NCBI GenBank assembly: GCA_017625775.1
Contig: JAGAKE010000003.1
Span: 62,001 to 126,000, forward strand
DNA length: 64,000 nt
Direction: 5' to 3'
Origin: Fibrobacteraceae bacterium
GTDB lineage: Bacteria > Fibrobacterota > Fibrobacteria > Fibrobacterales > Fibrobacteraceae
The position numbers and the translations under genes are program-made. The notes under the pieces were generated by a model. The model searched no databases. It was not told the origin of the DNA and saw only the letters and a program-made list of their open reading frames with translations. Below are positions 9,131-17,195 of the stretch, one piece after another. Position 1 is the stretch's first letter. The number at the start of each line of letters is the position of its first letter.

Positions 9131-10477
9131 ATGAAACGCAAAATTTATAATCAGCTTTTGAAATGGAAACATCAAAACGGAAAATATGCTGTTTTGATAG
9201 AAGGGGCCAGACGCACAGGTAAAAGCTATATCGCAGAAGAATTTGCTCGTGGGGAATACGATTCTTACTTGCTTATTGATTTTAACAAAGCAGACAAAAT
9301 TATTTGGGACTGGTTTGATAACTATTTGAATGATTTGGATACTTTGTTTATGAACTTACAAATTCAGTATGGGGTTAAACTCATTCCACGAAAATCAGTT
9401 ATCATTTTTGATGAGGTTCAGTTATGTCCAAGAGCTCGTTCTGCAATCAAGTATTTAGTTGCTGATGGTCGGTATGATTATATAGAAACAGGTTCTCTTA
9501 TCAGTATTAAGAAAAATGTGAAGGGGATTGTAATTCCTTCTGAGGAAATGAGTCTGCAAATGCACCCTATGGATTTTGAAGAATTTCTTTGGGCTATGGG
9601 TGAAGACATGATGATGCCGTTTATTCGAGATTGTTTCGAAAAACGACGCCCTCTAGGTGGCCTTCATCGCAAGGCTATAGATTATTTTCGAACATACATG
9701 ATTGTTGGGGGAATGCCTCAGGCTGTTCAAACATTTAAAGAAACAAAAGATTTTGACCAAGTTGATTTGACTAAAAGAGCCATATTGAATTTGTACAAAA
9801 GTGATATTTCTAAGTATGCCGATGGTTTGGAATATAAAGTAAAGAGCATATTTGAACAAATTCCTTCTGAATTGCAAAAACACGAAAAGAAATTTCGGTT
9901 AGCTTCTCTCGAAGAACATGCTGCCTACAGAGATTATGATGATGCCTTTTTTTGGCTTTCCGACTCCAAAGTGGTGAATATTTGCTACGGTAGCACAGCA
10001 CCAAATATTGGACTTCGACTAAATATGGAGAGAAACACGCTAAAATGCTACATGGCTGACACTGGTCTTTTGATTAGTATGGCTTTTGATGAAAAGGGGC
10101 GTGTTCCTAACGAGATTTACCAAAAATTGCTACACAATAAGCTGGAAATTAATGAAGGTATGTTGGTCGAAAATATCGTGGCGCAGATGCTTACTGCTGC
10201 TGGGCATCGACTCTACTTCTATAGTAATTCTAGTCGTGAAAATGCGGGCGAACGGATGGAAATAGATTTTCTGGTTTCGAAAGGAAAAATCACTTCAAGA
10301 CACAATATTTTTCCGATTGAGGTAAAGTCATCTACACGCTATACATTAAGTTCTTTAAAAAAATGTATGGTTAAATTTGGTGATTTCCTTGCCACTCCGT
10401 ATGTTTTGCACGGAAAAGATTTGCAAGAAAAAGATGGCATCACCTATTTACCGCTGTATATGGCGGAACTTTTATAG
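9131..10477 (+). CDS. AAA ATPase with DUF4143/nuclease-like C-terminus
   Basis: The product (448 aa from ATG 9131) has Walker A GARRTGKS (25-32), Walker B VIIFDEVQ (about 90-97), a middle domain with FRTYMIVGGMPQAV and a C-terminal PD-(D/E)xK-like pattern EIDFLVS...FPIEVKSS, the layout of the large AAA plus DUF4143 family of uncertain function. The frame is open back to a TTG at 8993, but those residues are AT-rich, contain a repeated DNLEK unit and lack family similarity. ATG 9131 gives the usual start, although its Shine-Dalgarno is weak. It is a single gene flanked by the 18-bp direct repeats. Confidence 0.85.
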   Translation: MKRKIYNQLLKWKHQNGKYAVLIEGARRTGKSYIAEEFARGEYDSYLLIDFNKADKIIWDWFDNYLNDLDTLFMNLQIQYGVKLIPRKSVIIFDEVQLCPRARSAIKYLVADGRYDYIETGSLISIKKNVKGIVIPSEEMSLQMHPMDFEEFLWAMGEDMMMPFIRDCFEKRRPLGGLHRKAIDYFRTYMIVGGMPQAVQTFKETKDFDQVDLTKRAILNLYKSDISKYADGLEYKVKSIFEQIPSELQKHEKKFRLASLEEHAAYRDYDDAFFWLSDSKVVNICYGSTAPNIGLRLNMERNTLKCYMADTGLLISMAFDEKGRVPNEIYQKLLHNKLEINEGMLVENIVAQMLTAAGHRLYFYSNSSRENAGERMEIDFLVSKGKITSRHNIFPIEVKSSTRYTLSSLKKCMVKFGDFLATPYVLHGKDLQEKDGITYLPLYMAELL

Positions 10478-10675
10478 GGTATTTTTTTGCAAAGTTCAAT
10501 AGACCTTCGTCCGTGATATTTTCTAGCCTAGTGTGGCAAAAATTAGGTAGGGATTTGTGTTTGACTGAGTGAGAAAATTTCGTGTGATTTTGAGCGATGG
10601 GAGTCTATGTTTATGGCAGATAGAATAAAACAAGTGCTAGAAATGTATAAAGGCTGAAAAATAGATTAATCAGAA
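10478..10675. other. Intergenic stretch with a 14-codon remnant-like frame and the right direct repeat
   Basis: The stretch holds a short frame at 10613-10657 (MADRIKQVLEMYKG) with GGGAG upstream, which reads like the first codons of a lost gene, and then the right 18-bp repeat at 10658-10675. Nothing else is recognised. Confidence 0.35.
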
Positions 10676-11032
10676 CTAATCCATATCTTCTATTTTGTCA
10701 TAAATTTTCTTTGAGCATTTTTTCAATACACGCAGTACATTGTCAGGAATAGCAAAGGGAGATGTAATCGGAGCAATCTTTTCTTCGTTATTCAAAAAAT
10801 CATGAAAAAGAAGTAATTCTTTGTATGATTTCTTGTTTTTTGAGAGATCAACCTCCAATCGTTTATAATATTTTTTATAGCGTTCTAGAAATTTTTCAGC
10901 TCCTTTTTCAGAATCGTCATCACATTTCCCCTTGTCACACAGATAACCATGATATTCACGAATCTTTGTCGCGAATATTCGGTCTTCAACCATTTTTCTT
11001 ATTTCAGCTAATAGCTCTTTAGGTGTAAGCAT
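10676..11032 (-). CDS. Hypothetical 118-aa charged helical protein
   Basis: I do not recognise the family. The product is rich in Lys, Glu and Asp and is probably all helical, with no signal peptide or membrane segment. It begins MLTPKELLAEIRKMVEDRIF and has a short DKGKCDDD stretch near residue 35. It follows the 235-aa coiled-coil gene on the same strand with only 4 bp between them, so the two are probably co-transcribed and translated together. Base composition is AT-rich like the whole island. Confidence 0.6.
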   Translation of the reverse strand: MLTPKELLAEIRKMVEDRIFATKIREYHGYLCDKGKCDDDSEKGAEKFLERYKKYYKRLEVDLSKNKKSYKELLLFHDFLNNEEKIAPITSPFAIPDNVLRVLKKCSKKIYDKIEDMD

Positions 11033-11036
11033 AAAT

Positions 11037-11744
11037 TTAATAATTGCTGTGATAATAATTATCGTTCCAACTATCGCACAAATCTTTTATCTCAAAATTA
11101 TCTTGGATTTTTTTCAAATCATTATCTGTGGGAAATTTCTTTTGGATTTTCTGAATTTGTTTTACACAACATTTAGCCTGTCTTTCGTATTGATATTTAT
11201 TCATACTGTGGTTGTGTCCAAAAATACAGGTGGTAAGTAAAGCAAATTCGGTTTCCATAATATAACGATTTTGATGTTTCTCAAGCATTTCTTCTAGGCT
11301 ATCTAATTGATTATCACGAATTTCTACTTCTCTCTCTTCATTTTGAAGTTTAAACTTAGTTGAGTCTAGAATCAATGAAAGGTTAGTTTGTTCATCTTTG
11401 CAATTTTTAATGTCTTGTTCATTATCTTTTAAAACTTGTATTTTCTCACTTGCCCAATTTTTATAATCGTTAAGTGAATCACGTGTTCTAAAAAAAAGAT
11501 TTTCTAAAGAATCAAGATGATATTTGTACGTAAATATTTTGTTATGTAGAGAATCCCTTGTGGGTTGAAATCCATTCAGTGCATACCGATAGTTTGATTC
11601 TAGACTTCTAAAATGTCTGTGGGATTCTTCTTCTTCTTTATCATAGGTGTAAAGTCCACCACCTATGGCACCAGCCATTGCGCAGAAAGTTCCAGTCTTA
11701 ATTAAATTTCCAATAGAATAACCATTCTCTTTTTTGTTAGCCAT
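11037..11744 (-). CDS. Hypothetical coiled-coil protein with an N-terminal hydrophobic segment
   Basis: The 235-aa product has a Gly/Ala-rich hydrophobic stretch (about residues 14-35, TGTFCAMAGAIGGGLYTY) that could be one membrane anchor, followed by about 130 residues of heptad-like, charged sequence typical of coiled coil, and a Cys/His-containing tail. The family is not recognised. It is the first gene of a two-gene minus-strand unit and is divergent from the 11937 gene, with a 192-bp AT-rich spacer that must hold both promoters. Confidence 0.6.
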   Translation of the reverse strand: MANKKENGYSIGNLIKTGTFCAMAGAIGGGLYTYDKEEEESHRHFRSLESNYRYALNGFQPTRDSLHNKIFTYKYHLDSLENLFFRTRDSLNDYKNWASEKIQVLKDNEQDIKNCKDEQTNLSLILDSTKFKLQNEEREVEIRDNQLDSLEEMLEKHQNRYIMETEFALLTTCIFGHNHSMNKYQYERQAKCCVKQIQKIQKKFPTDNDLKKIQDNFEIKDLCDSWNDNYYHSNY

Positions 11745-11936
11745 AATTTTGAATTAAAAAAATAATTAGAACCTAGGAAAATCTAATAATAAAAGAGGGT
11801 TTTTAGTGTATCATAAATAATGTTAAGCAAATTTGTATGCAGTAAATTCCTCAATGTATCGTAAACTTAAATTTACAACCAGGGGGGGTAAATGATTTAT
11901 TTTCCGTAAAAAGTTTATTTGTAGGAAAGAGTTTCT
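11745..11936. other. Divergent intergenic region
   Basis: This AT-rich spacer lies between two divergently transcribed accessory operons. It contains a G7 run near 11883-11889. No promoter could be assigned with confidence. AGGAAAGAG lies just before the ATG at 11937. Confidence 0.4.
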
Positions 11937-12251
11937 ATGAAAAAAATTATGTATGCAGGTTTGTTTGTTACTTGTGCAACGACAACATCATTTTCGTTTT
12001 TTGATGGTTGTCTAGATAAACGTTTGCCAAGGGAATTAGAGTTTAAATTGATGTATGAATGTGTTCGAACAGATTATGTTTTGACAAGAGCACAAATGGA
12101 AGAAAAAATAAAAGCTTGTTCTTGTTTTATTGGAAGCGTGATTTGTGAAGAAGGTAAAGATGCTTTAATGAAATGTGAAAATTGGGAAAGATGTAATGTT
12201 AAGTATGATCGCAAAAAAATGGAAAAGTGTCTTGAAGAAGAAAAAGAATGA
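11937..12251 (+). CDS. Small secreted cysteine-rich protein, unknown function
   Basis: The 104-aa product begins with a plausible signal peptide (MKKIMYAGLFVTCATTTSFS). The mature part would hold eight cysteines (25, 42, 61, 63, 70, 80, 86, 98), an even number suited to disulfides in the periplasm or outside the cell. The family is not recognised. AGGAAAGAG precedes the ATG. The stop overlaps the start of the next gene by 4 bp (ATGA), so the three plus-strand genes 11937-13116 form one operon ending at the terminator at 13138. Confidence 0.65.
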   Translation: MKKIMYAGLFVTCATTTSFSFFDGCLDKRLPRELEFKLMYECVRTDYVLTRAQMEEKIKACSCFIGSVICEEGKDALMKCENWERCNVKYDRKKMEKCLEEEKE

Positions 12252-12613
12252 TAATGAAAAATATTGTAGAAGAAATAGATCTTTTGATAACGAAAATAAA
12301 GCTAGAAGAAGGTAAGCATACCCCTTCAGGACGATTTGGTTTTAATACTCTAGTTGAAGAAGTATATAATAAAAGATATGTAGAATCATATAAAAAAGCT
12401 AGACAACGTTATTTAAAAAATAAAAACGAAAACTCAAATGATTATTCGAGTTTAAAAAAACTTTATGAAGCTGCCCAGGAACATTATTTTGGTGGTGTGA
12501 AATTACAAAAATTGCCTCCAGACTATTTGGCTAATGTGGATTCTGTATCTTTAGATGCTGTTAGAGAATTTTCAAAACAATGGGATGAAAAAAAATTAAA
12601 AGGGAGAAAATAA
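12248..12613 (+). CDS. Hypothetical 121-aa cytosolic protein
   Basis: The product is charged and mostly helical, without signal peptide or membrane segment, and contains SGRFGFNTLVEEVYNKRYVE and a C-terminal SLDAVREFSKQWDEKK helix. I do not recognise it. It overlaps the upstream gene by 4 bp (ATGA) and the downstream gene by 1 bp (TAATG), so it is translationally coupled on both sides. It may work with the secreted and membrane proteins encoded beside it. Confidence 0.6.
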   Translation: MIMKNIVEEIDLLITKIKLEEGKHTPSGRFGFNTLVEEVYNKRYVESYKKARQRYLKNKNENSNDYSSLKKLYEAAQEHYFGGVKLQKLPPDYLANVDSVSLDAVREFSKQWDEKKLKGRK

Positions 12614-13116
12614 TGAATAATTTAGATTTCACAAAATTAGAAATTCTAGGAAAGAAATATTTGCAATATGCTATTGTAGGTCTTGTTTTCGCTCTAATTG
12701 CAGATAAATTAAACATTATGGATTTAGCTTCATCGAGTCTTTTAGATGTTTTAATGTTTCTTTTGTTAGGAGTTTTTGCGAATGGAGTTGGAAAAAAGTT
12801 AGCGTCACAATTCAATCTTTTCCATAAAGGTTTAGAGCAAGAAGAAAAGAATTTTGTCTCGGTGTCCATTATTGGCATGCTATCCATTTTGTTGTTTTTT
12901 TGGTTGTTTTTTGAAATGCCTTGGAATATAGAAAAAGTGAGTAAAATCAGTGAACTTAAGGAATTTCTTGATTGTTTTTATGCTCCAATTTTTTTATTAG
13001 TTGCATTTGCTCTTACATTTGCGTACTACATATTTCGAAACTATAAATGGTACATAATAGGAATACTTGGTATATTGTTGATTATCGGTAGTATCGTTTT
13101 ATATAACAATTTTTAA
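12613..13116 (+). CDS. Hypothetical membrane protein, about five transmembrane segments
   Basis: The 167-aa product has hydrophobic segments near residues 17-32, 41-57, 83-101, 117-136 and 141-163, with a short charged loop (FHKGLEQEEKN) after the second. No family is recognised. It is the last gene of the three-gene operon that also encodes the Cys-rich secreted protein; a terminator follows 22 bp downstream. Confidence 0.65.
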   Translation: MNNLDFTKLEILGKKYLQYAIVGLVFALIADKLNIMDLASSSLLDVLMFLLLGVFANGVGKKLASQFNLFHKGLEQEEKNFVSVSIIGMLSILLFFWLFFEMPWNIEKVSKISELKEFLDCFYAPIFLLVAFALTFAYYIFRNYKWYIIGILGILLIIGSIVLYNNF

Positions 13117-13137
13117 AGTTTTTTCATGTCTAAAAAT

Positions 13138-13165
13138 AGAGCCTTAAATGGGCTCTTTTTTTTTT
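13138..13165 (+). terminator. Rho-independent terminator of the 11937-13116 operon
   Basis: Stem AGAGCC/GGCTCT with a 7-nt loop, followed by a run of ten T. Confidence 0.85.
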
Positions 13166-13333
13166 GTCCCCTTTTGTCCCTTTTCCGGTTTCTATATCTG
13201 TAAATGAAGGCGGTTAAAAGCCTTCAAGTTAAGTCTTGCACTTGATTTGTTGATTGACAGTTCGGAAAAATCCTTTGCGTTAAAATTCATGAATAACCTC
13301 CGCATTTGCGGCTCAACAAACAAAAGGAATCTT
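13166..13333. promoter_or_regulatory. Leader region of the helicase unit
   Basis: The region contains a hairpin GAAGGC...GCCTTC (about 13206-13225) and a TTGACA at 13254-13259, but no -10 at normal spacing is clear (TAAAAT at 13281 is 21 bp away). Promoter assignment is tentative. Confidence 0.3.
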
Positions 13334-13552
13334 ATGATTTATAACATAAAAACTCAAGGCTATGTGCCAAAGAAAATAAAATGCAAGGCTTTTTTAAAGT
13401 TGGAATCAAAAATCCACTGGCGAAAGGTCAAACGCAAACCTTGGATGACATCATGTAAAGTAACAGATTGTTACCGATTATTAAAAATCGGCAACACATT
13501 GAATTTACTTCTGATGGATCACAAACATTACAACTATTACCTTAATCAATAA
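13334..13552 (+). CDS. Small basic protein (72 aa) upstream of the SF1 helicase
   Basis: ATG 13334 has AAGGA five bases upstream and is preferred to the earlier ATG-less frame start. The product is very basic and contains SKIHWRKVKRKPWMTSC and a C-terminal LLLMDHKHYNYY. No family is recognised with confidence; size and charge would suit a nucleic-acid binder or a toxin-like protein. It ends 13 bp before the helicase gene, which has its own AGGAG, so the two are probably one transcript. Confidence 0.5.
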   Translation: MIYNIKTQGYVPKKIKCKAFLKLESKIHWRKVKRKPWMTSCKVTDCYRLLKIGNTLNLLLMDHKHYNYYLNQ

Positions 13553-13565
13553 CAGGAGAATCATT

Positions 13566-16142
13566 ATGTGTACAGCAAAAAATTATTTAAGCGCATTAGA
13601 AAAAGAAATGGAACTTCGTCTCAATGGGTATCAAACTTCATTACTTGAAGCTGAATATATCGGAGAGAAAGATGGCTTTCATAAGTATAAACTATTGGAT
13701 TCAAAATTAACAAATTCAAAATATGAAGATATTTTGAATACATTTCGTAGAAATTTTAAGAAAGGATTTGGTTGCTATCAAGTTTCTGGATACGAAATTC
13801 CTAAGGCCAAATTAAAGCCGGAAAATTGGCTCGAAATTTATCGCCTTGATAAAGAAAAAGTTTGGAACGAGGAATTAGAACGTCAGGAGATTTGTGAATG
13901 TATTTGGTTAAAAAAACGTATTAAAGAATGTCGTTTTTTATGCGTTCCCCCATCAACCATTCAAATCGCTGCTGAAATTTCTGTGCTAGAACACATTAGT
14001 GGTGTATCAGCAACATTAAGTACTCAGGTTCGCCATGAAGTAGAAAATTTTGAAAAGAAATTTTCAATTCCTAAAAAAATTCCTACAACTCTTAGTAATC
14101 TCTTACAAACAGAAAATTTGGAACTACCAACTTTTCAGCTTAGTGATTTAGTAGAAAATGATTATGTTGTTTTAAAAGATAATGAACGCCCAGGAAATGA
14201 AGAACAACGACAGTTTGTAAAGAATGCTCTTTCTACACCAGACTTTACAATTAAAGTTGGCCCTCCGGGCTCAGGGAAAACAACTTCAATTGTTGAGTTG
14301 CTTATTCAATTGGTGAAAAAAGGCAAACGAGTGTTATTGGTAGCTTCAACAAATGTGGCGATTGATAACATCTTGGAAAAATTAAAAGATCATCTTGATC
14401 TTGTTTCTGTAAAACGACATGGAAATGATGATAATGTCAACGTAAGCATAGAAGCAAAAAAATTTATTGCAGGGAAAAATTTTGGCAAAACAGAAGCAGC
14501 TAATTTAAAATGTCGTTTGAAAAGTAATTTTGATGGTTCTAGTGAAGAAACAAATAAATTCTTTTCAGAAAATTTTGAGTACAAAGAAAATGAATTGCTT
14601 TATGAAATTTTAGAAGAAAATGCTCCGATTGTTGCCGGAACAACTTTTGGAGCAGCTCTTCCTGAAATGAGAAAACTTGCAAGTAAGGGTGAAAGTGAGC
14701 CACCGTTTGATTATTTGATTCTAGATGAGGCTTCTAAAACAACTATTCAGGAATTTTTAGTACCGGCTGTACTATGTAAACATTGGATTATTGTTGGAGA
14801 TACAAAGCAGCTTTCGCCTTATGTAAGTGATGCGGATTTGGCTGAGAACGCCCAAATCTGTTATCCTGAAGATGACAGTAAAATGCGTGAATATACTGTC
14901 GCTTCAGATGTATTGCTTGTGTCTTCAGGAAATGCTTCGCGTCAAACGGTATTGCTTGTGGAAAAAGAGTCAGATTATGATACTTATTTGTATCGTAAAT
15001 ATTCAAAAGAAAAAGAAATTCTTTTTGCAGATGCCGATAAATTAGAAGACCGTGAAATTCTCCCTTATGCTTCAATTATTGTTGGTTCTTTAGAATCATT
15101 TCAAGCAAATGATGACTTGATTTCACCACGTATTACAACGGTTCGTGTTGCGCGCGATAAGGAGTCTGGAATTGCTTATCATTCTGACGAAATGCAAAAA
15201 TGGGTGAGTATTGCTCGCTATAATCGCGAAAAACTTTTTAATCGTTTTGATGAAAATGAACCAAAGGAATGGCATGATGAAATTTCATGGCGTTTGATTC
15301 GTATGTTTGAACAACGCGATAATATTGTGAATGCAGATCATAGCGCTTTGGAACGTTTGAAAAGAGACATAGCCTCGTTAATCCCCAAAGAAGATAAGGA
15401 AGTTTGCGAAAAGAAATTAAAAATTTTCGAACAAATTTATTTGCCTTCTTGTATGGAACTTTTTTTGAAAGGGTATGGAGCTTTCAAAGATTTGGCTTTA
15501 TTTCGTGGTTTTCCAAAAGAACAATTAGATGAACGTTGTATTCAACTTTCATTCCAACACCGTTCGCATTCGGAAATTGCAGAGATGGCCTCGCAGGAAT
15601 TCTATGAGGGGAATGCGATGCGTTCTGAACACATACGTAACAAACGTGAATGGAAATATTCTCGCTTTAAAAAGCATGTTCATTGGGAAAATATAAATGG
15701 TTTTTGTGATAGCAAGAATCGCAATAAAAAAGAGTTGAAATGGATTGAACAAGAATTAATGAAATTCCGTGATTTTGCAAAGTCAAACCCCAAAGCATCC
15801 AACGAAGGAAAGTGGTCGGTTGCGGTGCTTTCTTTCTATAAGGAACAAGCAGAGGAACTCAAAAAATGTTGCCAACGGATTTTTAAAGATTCAGATAAAG
15901 TTATCACTTACAGTGCTGGCTCGGTCGATTCTTTCCAGGGGCATGAAGCAGATATTGTTTTTCTCAGTTATAGCAATCAAAATCCAACTTGTTTCATTGG
16001 AGCGCCAAATCGCTTGAATGTAGCTATTACTCGCGCTCGTTATATGATGGTTCATGTTGGAAACTGGAATGCTATGAGTAAAGCAGAAGGGGCTCTTGGG
16101 CGCCTCGCACAAAACATCAAAAATAAAACAACAAAAAACTAA
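13566..16142 (+). CDS. Superfamily 1 (UPF1-like) helicase, AAA_11/AAA_12 type
   Basis: The 858-aa product has SF1B helicase motifs in order: Walker A VGPPGSGKTT (231-240), motif Ia VASTNVAIDN, Walker B ILDEAS (385-390), motif III GDTKQLSP (411-418), motif IV LSFQHRSH (661-668), motif V SVDSFQGHEADIV (786-798) and motif VI NRLNVAITRAR (815-825). About 240 residues separate motifs III and IV, far more than in a minimal helicase, so a large insert or accessory domain is present. The first 200 residues are a separate unrecognised domain. UPF1-like helicases unwind DNA or RNA, and many bacterial ones occur in defence islands (family knowledge). It is flanked by two small genes and a winged-helix gene on the same strand. 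Confidence 0.92.
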   Translation: MCTAKNYLSALEKEMELRLNGYQTSLLEAEYIGEKDGFHKYKLLDSKLTNSKYEDILNTFRRNFKKGFGCYQVSGYEIPKAKLKPENWLEIYRLDKEKVWNEELERQEICECIWLKKRIKECRFLCVPPSTIQIAAEISVLEHISGVSATLSTQVRHEVENFEKKFSIPKKIPTTLSNLLQTENLELPTFQLSDLVENDYVVLKDNERPGNEEQRQFVKNALSTPDFTIKVGPPGSGKTTSIVELLIQLVKKGKRVLLVASTNVAIDNILEKLKDHLDLVSVKRHGNDDNVNVSIEAKKFIAGKNFGKTEAANLKCRLKSNFDGSSEETNKFFSENFEYKENELLYEILEENAPIVAGTTFGAALPEMRKLASKGESEPPFDYLILDEASKTTIQEFLVPAVLCKHWIIVGDTKQLSPYVSDADLAENAQICYPEDDSKMREYTVASDVLLVSSGNASRQTVLLVEKESDYDTYLYRKYSKEKEILFADADKLEDREILPYASIIVGSLESFQANDDLISPRITTVRVARDKESGIAYHSDEMQKWVSIARYNREKLFNRFDENEPKEWHDEISWRLIRMFEQRDNIVNADHSALERLKRDIASLIPKEDKEVCEKKLKIFEQIYLPSCMELFLKGYGAFKDLALFRGFPKEQLDERCIQLSFQHRSHSEIAEMASQEFYEGNAMRSEHIRNKREWKYSRFKKHVHWENINGFCDSKNRNKKELKWIEQELMKFRDFAKSNPKASNEGKWSVAVLSFYKEQAEELKKCCQRIFKDSDKVITYSAGSVDSFQGHEADIVFLSYSNQNPTCFIGAPNRLNVAITRARYMMVHVGNWNAMSKAEGALGRLAQNIKNKTTKN

Positions 16143-16162
16143 TTCAACACAAGGAGTTGATT

Positions 16163-16846
16163 ATGATTACCAATATTACCAACGTGGTAGAAATGGGTAT
16201 TGTTTACCATCTAGTAAAGGGAGAAATTCTAAAAAAACGAAAAAATCCCTGGATTCGTGGATTCTTGAAATATCTTCAAGAACATCCAAAAGCAAATGCA
16301 GAAGATATTTGCCGAGATGTCTTTTGTGATAATGGCATGGCTCGCAAGGCAGCTGTAAAAAACATTCTTTACTTCTTTAAGCAACAAGGGCTTATTGCTT
16401 ACTCTAATAGTTCTGGTTATGAACTTACGCAAGAAGGTTTGAATGCTTTTGAATCAGGTTCTGTTTGGCAGGGAATGAAAGGCTCCTTTGTAATGACTAT
16501 GTGGGCACCAGAAAATTCTAAGCCGTTCATTTTAGATATTCAGCCGGTTCACGATAGCTGGTATGATAATGGGCGTGGAGAACTTAGTGATTTTGAAGAA
16601 CAATACAATGCTTCTTTCGAAGAGCTGGAACTTTGTACTGATAAAGTAAAAATCGTTGAATTTGGGAAACTTACACGTCCAGCATATGTTCACTCAAATC
16701 TTTTAGCAAAAGTAAAAACTGACGGTCAGATTCTAATTAAGGGAACTCCGTTTGAGAAAACAGGATTTGACCCCTATGAAGTTCGTTTTAAAATTAGCAA
16801 GGAATTGCTTGAACAACTTTGTCCAGAAGATGACGAAGACTTTTAA
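16163..16846 (+). CDS. Winged-helix domain protein next to the SF1 helicase
   Basis: The 227-aa product has an N-terminal winged-helix-like region (about 25-95: WIRGFLKYLQEHPKANAEDI, then KNILYFFKQQGLIAYSNSSG and a YELTQEG wing), followed by an acidic unrecognised domain ending DDEDF. ATG 16163 is preferred over TTG 16157 because AAGGAG lies six bases before it. It starts 20 bp after the helicase gene. It could be a regulator of the unit or a DNA-binding subunit of the helicase. Confidence 0.7.
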   Translation: MITNITNVVEMGIVYHLVKGEILKKRKNPWIRGFLKYLQEHPKANAEDICRDVFCDNGMARKAAVKNILYFFKQQGLIAYSNSSGYELTQEGLNAFESGSVWQGMKGSFVMTMWAPENSKPFILDIQPVHDSWYDNGRGELSDFEEQYNASFEELELCTDKVKIVEFGKLTRPAYVHSNLLAKVKTDGQILIKGTPFEKTGFDPYEVRFKISKELLEQLCPEDDEDF

Positions 16847-16881
16847 TTCACCTTAACCCCCTAACCTTCAAGGAGGTATTT

Positions 16882-16992
16882 ATGTCAAAGCACAACGGAC
16901 AACCACCAATTAATCCACGTGGAGCGGGTTGGCCTTCTAGCACTGGAAATCCATCTGGTGGTGGGCGTGGCGGCAATCCGCCAAGAAAATAA
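16882..16992 (+). CDS. 36-aa Gly/Pro-rich microprotein with a near-perfect ribosome-binding site
   Basis: The frame is preceded by AAGGAGGT (16870-16877) at 4-nt spacing, the strongest Shine-Dalgarno in the island. The product begins MSKHNGQPPINPRGAGWPSS and ends GGGRGGNPPRK: low complexity, basic, probably unstructured, with no membrane segment. It lies 35 bp after the winged-helix gene. It is too short for automatic gene callers, but its start signal and its ordered NPRGAGWPS and NPSGGGRGG motifs look selected. Function is unknown. Confidence 0.6.
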   Translation: MSKHNGQPPINPRGAGWPSSTGNPSGGGRGGNPPRK

Positions 16993-17027
16993 GTTTTCGT
17001 TGCTTTCAGGGAGAAGTAATGAAAAGT

Positions 17028-17090
17028 GCTGTCCGGGCGAAGCAAACTGAAATCGGCAAATTTTAGTACGCTGCAAGCGCACCAGACAGC
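17028..17090 (+). ncRNA. Possible structured RNA downstream of the helicase unit
   Basis: GCTGTC (17028-17033) pairs with GACAGC (17085-17090), and inside it GGGCG pairs with CGCACC around one bulged A after a C/A mismatch. About 40 nt lie within the loop. No T run follows, so it is not a classical terminator. It is GC-richer than its surroundings. Strand is assumed from the neighbouring genes. Confidence 0.35.
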
Positions 17091-17195
17091 TTTAAATGTT
17101 TATTAGAATAAATATAACATAGTTAAATTTAAATTAAGAGATTCAAATTTTAAATAATATTATCAAAAAAAGAATCAATTCTTTGAGAACAAGAA

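Noticed and set aside
16848-17082. Minus-strand open frames opposite the 36-aa microprotein
   Set aside because: No binding sites; they reflect the Gly/Pro-rich composition of the plus-strand gene.
17028-17090. Retron-type or tRNA-like RNA
   Set aside because: No reverse transcriptase gene is nearby and no cloverleaf can be drawn; only a long stem-loop is supported.
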